The notes under the pieces are model-generated. The model had not been told where the DNA came from, ran no database searches, and worked only from the letters and a program-made list of their open reading frames with translations. The position numbers and the translations under genes were made by a program. A stretch of 18,470 nucleotides of DNA from assembly GCA_041838435.1 (NCBI GenBank), contig JBGYPO010000058.1, forward strand, positions 1 to 18,470, read 5' to 3'. Origin of the DNA: Aliicoccus sp041838435. GTDB taxonomy: Bacteria; Bacillota; Bacilli; Staphylococcales; Salinicoccaceae. Shown here one piece after another: positions 14,043-18,470 of this stretch; the first letter of the stretch is position 1, and each line of letters starts with the position of its first letter.

Positions 14043-15386
14043 CTAGTCTTCTTTAATTTCTTCTGTCTGTGTTTGGTTTAAATTATAGTCTCGCAGTAAT
14101 GCAACTTGTTTTACCAAGTGATTATCGAGTTCTAGCACGATCCAACGGTCTTTATCAGTGTCTATCACATCATCTGTTTCAATCTCTGACTTCATGCTTC
14201 TAATCCAACCACTTATCGTATCGATTTCTTCACTGTTTACGAATGTCACATCAAATTGTTCCTCTAAGTCATCGAGTAAAACACGACCATTAATGTGGAA
14301 CACATCATCATCAACTTTTACAATGTCCGGTTCTTCGTTTTCATCAAACTCATCACGAATCTCGCCAACTATCTCTTCTAAGATATCTTCCATAGCAACC
14401 ATACCGGCAGTTCCACCATATTCATCTATAATCAATGCGATATGGACACGTTCTTTTTGCATTTTAATCAGTGCGTCACTAATGCGAGATACCTCAGTGA
14501 TAAGTGGGATGTCATGCGTGTAGTCTTCAGGACGGACCTCTCCACCGGAGGCGATATGTTGTGTTAAATACTCTCGCACGTTAATGTAACCAATAATGTT
14601 ATCCTTATCACCATCTGAAGCTGTAATTGGATACCTCGTATAGTTATGCTCTTGTACGACTCCCAAGACATCGTCTACACTAATCGGCTCTTTTAACGTC
14701 ACCATTTGCGTACGTGGCACCATGATATCCTTTGCTAAGCGCTCATCAAATGAAAAGATATTTTGCATATACGCAAGTTCCTGCTGATTAATCTCCCCAC
14801 TCTGATAACTCTGAGCCATGATAATTTTTAATTCATCTTCACTGTGACCTTGATCAAGTGGTGCTTCTTTGAAGCCTAACAATCTTAATAATAAACGGGA
14901 TGAACCATTTAATATGTAGATGAATGGTTTTAAGATGACACCAAAGATATATAAAGGTAATGAAAAGGCCATCGCTAATTTTTCTGCATAATGAATCGCG
15001 ACAGTTTTGGGTGCGAGTTCACCCACAACGACGTGTAAAAATGTCACAATAGCAAACGCAAACGCAACAACTAATACAGTCTCTAAATTTTCAGGAATGC
15101 CAATGAAATTAAAAATAGGATGGAGAATGACTTCAAAAGTGCTCTCACCAATCCAACCGAGTCCTAATGCAGTTACAGTAATACCGAGCTGACAGGCTGA
15201 TAGATAATAATCTAGCTCGTTCGTCATTTTCTTAACGCGAACAGCTGCTTTATTACCATCATCAATAAGTTGATCGATTCTTGATTGACGAGCTTTTACG
15301 AGTGAGAATTCGGAACCTACAAAGAGTATTGTAAGTAAAATTAGAATTACAAAAATGATTAAGTTTATTATGGTGGATATGTCCAA
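14043..15386 (-). CDS. CNNM/CorC (hemolysin-family) membrane protein, MpfA-like
   Basis: A 447-residue protein with the standard order for this family. An N-terminal CNNM/DUF21 membrane domain with four hydrophobic segments (to about residue 170) carries the signature VVVGELAPKTVAIHYAEKLA. Two CBS domains follow (about 205-335, including MVPRTQMVTL and IDEYGGTAGMVAMEDILEEIVGEIRDE, written in part: GGTAGMVAMEDILEEIVGEI). A C-terminal CorC_HlyC domain ends it (about 350-430). Such proteins protect against magnesium excess or move Mg2+; S. aureus MpfA is the nearest described relative I can name. The start is TTG at 15384-15386; a stop codon lies directly upstream in frame, and the N-terminus MDISTIINLIIFVILILLTI fits the family. 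Initiation context is unusual (see 15387-15415). The word hemolysin is historical. Confidence 0.9.
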   Translation of the reverse strand: MDISTIINLIIFVILILLTILFVGSEFSLVKARQSRIDQLIDDGNKAAVRVKKMTNELDYYLSACQLGITVTALGLGWIGESTFEVILHPIFNFIGIPENLETVLVVAFAFAIVTFLHVVVGELAPKTVAIHYAEKLAMAFSLPLYIFGVILKPFIYILNGSSRLLLRLLGFKEAPLDQGHSEDELKIIMAQSYQSGEINQQELAYMQNIFSFDERLAKDIMVPRTQMVTLKEPISVDDVLGVVQEHNYTRYPITASDGDKDNIIGYINVREYLTQHIASGGEVRPEDYTHDIPLITEVSRISDALIKMQKERVHIALIIDEYGGTAGMVAMEDILEEIVGEIRDEFDENEEPDIVKVDDDVFHINGRVLLDDLEEQFDVTFVNSEEIDTISGWIRSMKSEIETDDVIDTDKDRWIVLELDNHLVKQVALLRDYNLNQTQTEEIKED

Positions 15387-15415
15387 TTAGTTCCCTAAAA
15401 AAGGGATTCACCTCC
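15387..15415 (-). promoter_or_regulatory. Hairpin between Shine-Dalgarno and TTG start of the CNNM gene
   Basis: A strong SD, GGAGGTG (15409-15415), stands 22 nt from the TTG start, too far for normal initiation. Between them lies a hairpin, TCCCT (15402-15406 read on the minus strand) with AGGGA (15392-15396) and a 5-nt T loop. Folding the 15 hairpin bases out leaves exactly 7 nt between SD and TTG. The 3' arm AGGGA could serve as a weak alternative SD 6 nt from the start when the hairpin is open. Confidence 0.6.
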
Positions 15416-15511
15416 GGAGAATATAAAGCATATATAATTTTGATTATATAATTAAACAGTTTAACAAAATGGTTTCTTAATCACAATTAAAAAAATTATA
15501 AATGGCAGAAA

Positions 15512-15537
15512 AAAAGGTGCTCAACTAAGCACCTTTT
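15512..15537 (-). terminator. degV terminator
   Basis: A perfect 10-bp stem AAAAGGTGCT (15512-15521) and its complement (15528-15537) with a 6-nt loop, T-rich downstream on the minus strand. It begins 4 bp after the degV stop. Confidence 0.9.
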
Positions 15538-15541
15538 CATG

Positions 15542-16393
15542 TTACATATCTTTGATGTAGCTAAACGCTATTGTACCGTGTCCTGTGTGCACACCTGCAA
15601 CAGGTACAAACGGTTGAAATACAAGTTCGATTGAATGAAATCTCTCTTTTAACATCGATGCCCATTCATCTGTTAATGACTTAGCACCTGCGTAGAGAAT
15701 TGCGATGGTCTTTACACCATCTTCATCGACGTGACGATCAAGTTTACTCAGTAATAATTGTGACATTTTACGTCTCGTTCTTACCTTTTCACCAATCACA
15801 ATTTTACCACCATCAAATTCCAATTGTAATTGGATGTTGAGTAACGTTGCGAGCATCGACTGAGAAGCCGACACTCTGCCACTTTTACGCAATTGATTGA
15901 AACTCTTTGGCAAAATATATAATTGAGAGTTCTTTGAGATCTCTTTTATGCGCGTTGTTAACGCTTCTAATGATTCATCTGTTTCTCTAGACTCGATTGC
16001 AGCTTCAATCATTTTATATAGTGGATAGCTCCCACGCGACGAATCAATAATGCTTACAGGTTTCGTGCATTCTTGTGATGCTGAGAGTGAACTTTGATAT
16101 GTTCCGGTAAGATCGCTTGATGCATGAATTGCAATTACTGCATCATAGTCCGGGTTTTGTTCAATTTCGTCGTAAACTTTAATAAATTCTCCAATTGTTG
16201 GCTGAGATGTTTTCGCACCTTCACCACTTACTGATAATTTCTCATAGATTTCTTCAGTTGTCGCGTCAATGCCTTCACGATATGCAACACCGTCGATAAT
16301 CACCGTCATCGGTAAAACTTTGATATCAAACTTCTCGGCAAATTCTGTTGTTATACCAGATGCAGTGTCCGTAACGATTGCTAACTTTTTCAT
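15542..16393 (-). CDS. DegV-family fatty-acid-binding protein (FakB-like)
   Basis: A 283-residue DegV protein, full family length. Members bind a fatty acid and, as FakB, present it to the kinase FakA for phosphorylation before use in phospholipids. Motifs are IVTDTASGI (6-14), TSQPT (62-66, the Ser/Thr that holds the carboxylate), IHASSDLTGTYQS (near 89-101), KSGRVS (in LRKSGRVSASQ, near 166-176) and the C-terminal VHTGHGTIAF, which carries the conserved His. ATG start with GGAGG 8 nt upstream. It lies 43 bp after moaA with no terminator between, so read-through from the moa genes is possible. Several DegV paralogues usually exist per genome, so which FakB this is cannot be told. Confidence 0.9.
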   Translation of the reverse strand: MKKLAIVTDTASGITTEFAEKFDIKVLPMTVIIDGVAYREGIDATTEEIYEKLSVSGEGAKTSQPTIGEFIKVYDEIEQNPDYDAVIAIHASSDLTGTYQSSLSASQECTKPVSIIDSSRGSYPLYKMIEAAIESRETDESLEALTTRIKEISKNSQLYILPKSFNQLRKSGRVSASQSMLATLLNIQLQLEFDGGKIVIGEKVRTRRKMSQLLLSKLDRHVDEDGVKTIAILYAGAKSLTDEWASMLKERFHSIELVFQPFVPVAGVHTGHGTIAFSYIKDM

Positions 16394-16436
16394 AAGTTGT
16401 CCTCCAAAATATACTTTGGTTTATTTTAAGTGATAT

Positions 16437-17453
16437 TTAACCACCAATGTAACTCATATTAATTTTCTTACGTTCTTTACGCATTTCGTCAGTAATTTCT
16501 GTGCGGATGTCTGAATAACGGTCATTTCTTCTCGACCATACATCAACAAGCTCAGCCTTTAATTCAGCGTCATCCATGCCGCTTCTTAACATAGCTTTAA
16601 CGTTAACACCCTTAGTTGCAAACAAACAGCCATAAAATCTACCGTCCGATGACAGGCGTGCACGTGTACACGTTGAGCAGAAGCTTTCCGACACACTCGT
16701 AATAAAACCGAGGTGACTTTCCGCATCTTTATGTTTATAAACTTTCGCAACTTCACCATAATAAGCTGGCTCAAGTGATTCCAGTTCAAATTCTTTACTT
16801 AGTATCTCGAACATCTCTTTTTTCGTGAGTACTTTATCAAAGTTCCAACCATTATCGTTACCGACATCCATAAACTCGATAAAACGAAGTGTCACAGGCA
16901 ACTTTTTAAAATGACGTGCCATAGGCAGTATTTCATGCTCATTTAAACCCTTTTGAACCACCATATTAACCTTCACTTGAAAACCAATTTCCAGTGCATA
17001 CTCAATGTTTTCAAGCACTTGTGAAGCTTTGATTCCACGGTCATTAATGTTACCAAACAATTCATCATCCAGCGCATCTAGACTGACGTTGATACGTCTA
17101 AGACCAGCATCATACAGTTTTTGACCGTGCTTCTTAAGCAGGATGCCGTTTGTTGTTAGCCCTATATCTTCTATACCCTCAATGTTGTGTAGTTGTTCAA
17201 TCAAGATGTGTAAGTCACGGCGCATCAGTGGCTCCCCACCTGTCAGCCTTAACTTTTTAACACCCATCTCACTATATATTCTACTGATTCGCTCTATTTC
17301 AGAAAAAGAGAGCAGCTCTTTCTTTGGTAAAAATTCATAATCATCGCCGAAAATTTCTTTCGGCATACAATATGAACATCTAAAATTACAGCGATCTGTG
17401 ACTGATATTCTTAAATCTCTGATGGGTCTACCGAATTTATCCTCTACAATCAT
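16437..17453 (-). CDS. moaA: GTP 3',8-cyclase MoaA (molybdenum cofactor, step 1)
   Basis: A 338-residue radical SAM enzyme that rearranges GTP in the first step of molybdopterin synthesis, with MoaC. The N-terminal 4Fe-4S cluster is held by Cys22, Cys26 and Cys29 (CNFRCSYC). The SAM-binding motif is GGEPL (72-76). The second, substrate-binding cluster uses Cys259, Cys262 and Cys276 in the family spacing C-x2-C-x13-C. The C-terminal Gly-Gly (SYIGG), needed for activity in MoaA proteins, is present. ATG start with AAGGAGGGG 5 nt upstream. Last of the run moaE-moaD-mobA-moaA; 30 bp from mobA, so probably one transcript. The other Moco genes (moaC, moeA, moaB) are not in the window. Confidence 0.96.
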   Translation of the reverse strand: MIVEDKFGRPIRDLRISVTDRCNFRCSYCMPKEIFGDDYEFLPKKELLSFSEIERISRIYSEMGVKKLRLTGGEPLMRRDLHILIEQLHNIEGIEDIGLTTNGILLKKHGQKLYDAGLRRINVSLDALDDELFGNINDRGIKASQVLENIEYALEIGFQVKVNMVVQKGLNEHEILPMARHFKKLPVTLRFIEFMDVGNDNGWNFDKVLTKKEMFEILSKEFELESLEPAYYGEVAKVYKHKDAESHLGFITSVSESFCSTCTRARLSSDGRFYGCLFATKGVNVKAMLRSGMDDAELKAELVDVWSRRNDRYSDIRTEITDEMRKERKKINMSYIGG

Positions 17454-17483
17454 GATGACCCCTCCTTAATTATCAATCCTAAC

Positions 17484-18059
17484 CTACTGTAGGTCAGTTT
17501 TTCGATTGATATTGATAAAATTACTTACATCGAATGATGCTTCTTCCAATTCTAAATAATCGACATTTATATTTTGGAAAAAAGAGCGTATGCTGCGTCC
17601 ACCATCCGCGAGATGCGCCGCAAGCTTAGGCGCCAGTGCTGAATCATTAAACACAGCAATCGTCGGATGCATTCTCTCGCCTTCCTTAGTAATAATGGAA
17701 TAGCCCGGTTTCTCGTCAGCTCGTGCAACTAAGCGCTTGATCCATGCGCTTGGTACATACGGCGTATCACATGAGACGAGTACGAACCTCGAGTCAGGAT
17801 ACTGTTTCGCCACCGCGTATAGACCTCCGAGCGGTCCATAATCAATAAAATCAGAATCATCTACAATAACGTCGATATCTTCAAACTTATCTTTAAGCGC
17901 TGAATTGCTACTTACCAGAATGTGATTGCACGCCTCTGAGTCAGCTAACAAATCATATACATGCCGATACATTGGTTTACCATCGAGTAAGTAGAGTGAT
18001 TTGTCTTCGCCAAAGCGCGTTGAGCGTCCACCAGCGAGCACTATGCCAACTGTGTTCAT
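17484..18059 (-). CDS. mobA: Molybdenum cofactor guanylyltransferase MobA
   Basis: A 191-residue nucleotidyltransferase of the GT-A fold that joins GMP to molybdopterin to form the guanine dinucleotide cofactor. Motifs are the GTP loop LAGGRSTRFGEDKSL (8-22, with Lys20), GPLGGL (75-80), and the metal aspartate Asp98 in VSCDTPYV. The ATG start overlaps the moaD stop by 4 bp (ATGA), implying coupled translation. Length and motifs are normal. Its presence suggests at least one bis-MGD enzyme, such as nitrate reductase or formate dehydrogenase, elsewhere in the genome (inference). Confidence 0.93.
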   Translation of the reverse strand: MNTVGIVLAGGRSTRFGEDKSLYLLDGKPMYRHVYDLLADSEACNHILVSSNSALKDKFEDIDVIVDDSDFIDYGPLGGLYAVAKQYPDSRFVLVSCDTPYVPSAWIKRLVARADEKPGYSIITKEGERMHPTIAVFNDSALAPKLAAHLADGGRSIRSFFQNINVDYLELEEASFDVSNFININRKTDLQ

Positions 18060-18289
18060 CCACCGCTCACAGGCGGAATTAAAGCCACAGTATCTTCTGC
18101 TTTTACTAAATAATCAGCGCGCACAAAGTTTTCATTTACAGCAACCATGTATACCTCACCATTTAATGAAGGTGCTGCAGATTCAATAGTTTCTCTAAGC
18201 GACATGACATCTAATGAATCTTCCATCTTTAATTCTATGAATTCACTACCTACTTTTTGCTTTAAACCTGCGAATAATAAGACTTTCAC
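18056..18289 (-). CDS. moaD: Molybdopterin synthase small (sulfur carrier) subunit MoaD
   Basis: A 77-residue ubiquitin-fold protein whose C-terminal Gly-Gly (PPVSGG) carries the thiocarboxylate sulfur for molybdopterin synthase. I start at the GTG at 18287-18289, with GGAGG 7 nt upstream, giving MKVLLFAGLKQKVGSEF. A longer reading to 18370 runs through the end of moaE and lacks family resemblance. The start is 2 bp after the moaE stop, and the stop overlaps mobA by 4 bp. The pattern AGLKQKVG near the N-terminus and VNENFVRADYLVKAEDTVAL before the tail are typical. Confidence 0.9.
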   Translation of the reverse strand: MKVLLFAGLKQKVGSEFIELKMEDSLDVMSLRETIESAAPSLNGEVYMVAVNENFVRADYLVKAEDTVALIPPVSGG

Positions 18290-18291
18290 TA

Positions 18292-18470
18292 TTATGCCTC
18301 CACGTCTGGATGATACTGTTTCGTATCTCCAATCCATTCTTCTCCGTCTTCCCAGACTTCTTTTTTCCATATTGGAACGATTTCTTTAATGCGTTCAATC
18401 GCATACTCATTAGCAACATAAGCATTTTTTCTGTGCGGTGCGCTTGTAACAATAACAACAGCAATGTCCG
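18292..18470 (-). CDS. moaE: Molybdopterin synthase large subunit MoaE (N-terminal part off the right edge)
   Basis: The last 59 or so residues of MoaE, the catalytic subunit that takes sulfur from MoaD to make molybdopterin from precursor Z. The visible part reads DIAVVIVTSAPHRKNAYVAN and continues through an AIERIKEIVPIWKKE segment and WEDGEEWIGD to a TAA stop at 18292-18294. The IVTSAPHR and PIWKKE motifs, including the conserved lysines near the active site, are family signatures. No start is visible within the window, so the gene continues to the right. It lies 2 bp before moaD. Confidence 0.9.
   Translation of the reverse strand, partial: DIAVVIVTSAPHRKNAYVANEYAIERIKEIVPIWKKEVWEDGEEWIGDTKQYHPDVEA

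Noticed and set aside
15421..15480. AT-rich inverted repeat as an operator of the CNNM gene
   Set aside because: ATATAAT...ATTATAT arms are short and the region is almost pure A/T, so such pairing is expected by chance.

Overview
The window is AT-rich DNA from a Gram-positive bacterium of the Staphylococcaceae type. The evidence is gene content and order: staphylococcal-type sst siderophore permeases beside a class Ib nrdIEF operon, then pabA/pabBC, an MpfA-like CNNM protein, DegV, and a moaE-moaD-mobA-moaA run. It also has strong purine-rich Shine-Dalgarno (SD) sites, frequent TTG and GTG starts, a sigma-B type promoter and NrdR boxes. I cannot name the genus from the sequence alone. Every gene lies on the minus strand except one small stress-type membrane protein at 13043-13303.

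Layout, left to right. Positions 1-1860 hold two FecCD-type iron-siderophore permeases (sstB cut by the left edge, sstA complete) behind a sigma-A promoter and two tandem palindromic Fur boxes. Positions 1880-2927 carry a degenerate SDR-like protein and an acidic, His-rich YtkA-type lipoprotein. An 83-bp near-perfect palindrome at 3083-3165 separates these from nrdF, nrdE and nrdI (3206-6673), the aerobic ribonucleotide reductase. That operon is preceded by a phased pair of NrdR boxes and a LexA-like palindrome. RecQ helicase follows (6977-8761). A 416-bp non-coding gap after it holds a tandem array of 41-bp units ending in a strong hairpin. Positions 9184-12872 are a tightly coupled operon: pabA, a pabB-pabC fusion, a small two-helix membrane protein, a stand-alone protein resembling the N-terminal domain of PxpB, and a divergent PxpC. 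The divergent GlsB/YeaQ-type gene follows.

Positions 13356-13965 hold two tandem paralogues, each a membrane anchor plus coiled coil. The downstream copy is broken at a run of eight T and is restored if one T is removed. Then come a CNNM/CorC-type protein (14043-15386, TTG start with a hairpin between SD and start codon), DegV (15542-16393), and molybdenum cofactor genes moaA, mobA, moaD and partial moaE to the right edge.

Together these are mostly housekeeping genes: iron uptake, dNTP synthesis, DNA repair, folate precursor (p-aminobenzoate) synthesis, magnesium/ion tolerance, fatty-acid binding and Moco synthesis. I see no phage, insertion sequence, CRISPR array, tRNA or rRNA gene. The items most worth a second look are the phase-variation-like T8 frameshift, the stripped-down PxpB/PxpC pair inside the folate operon, the hairpin-spaced start of the CNNM gene, the 41-bp repeat array, and the doubled nrd control sites.
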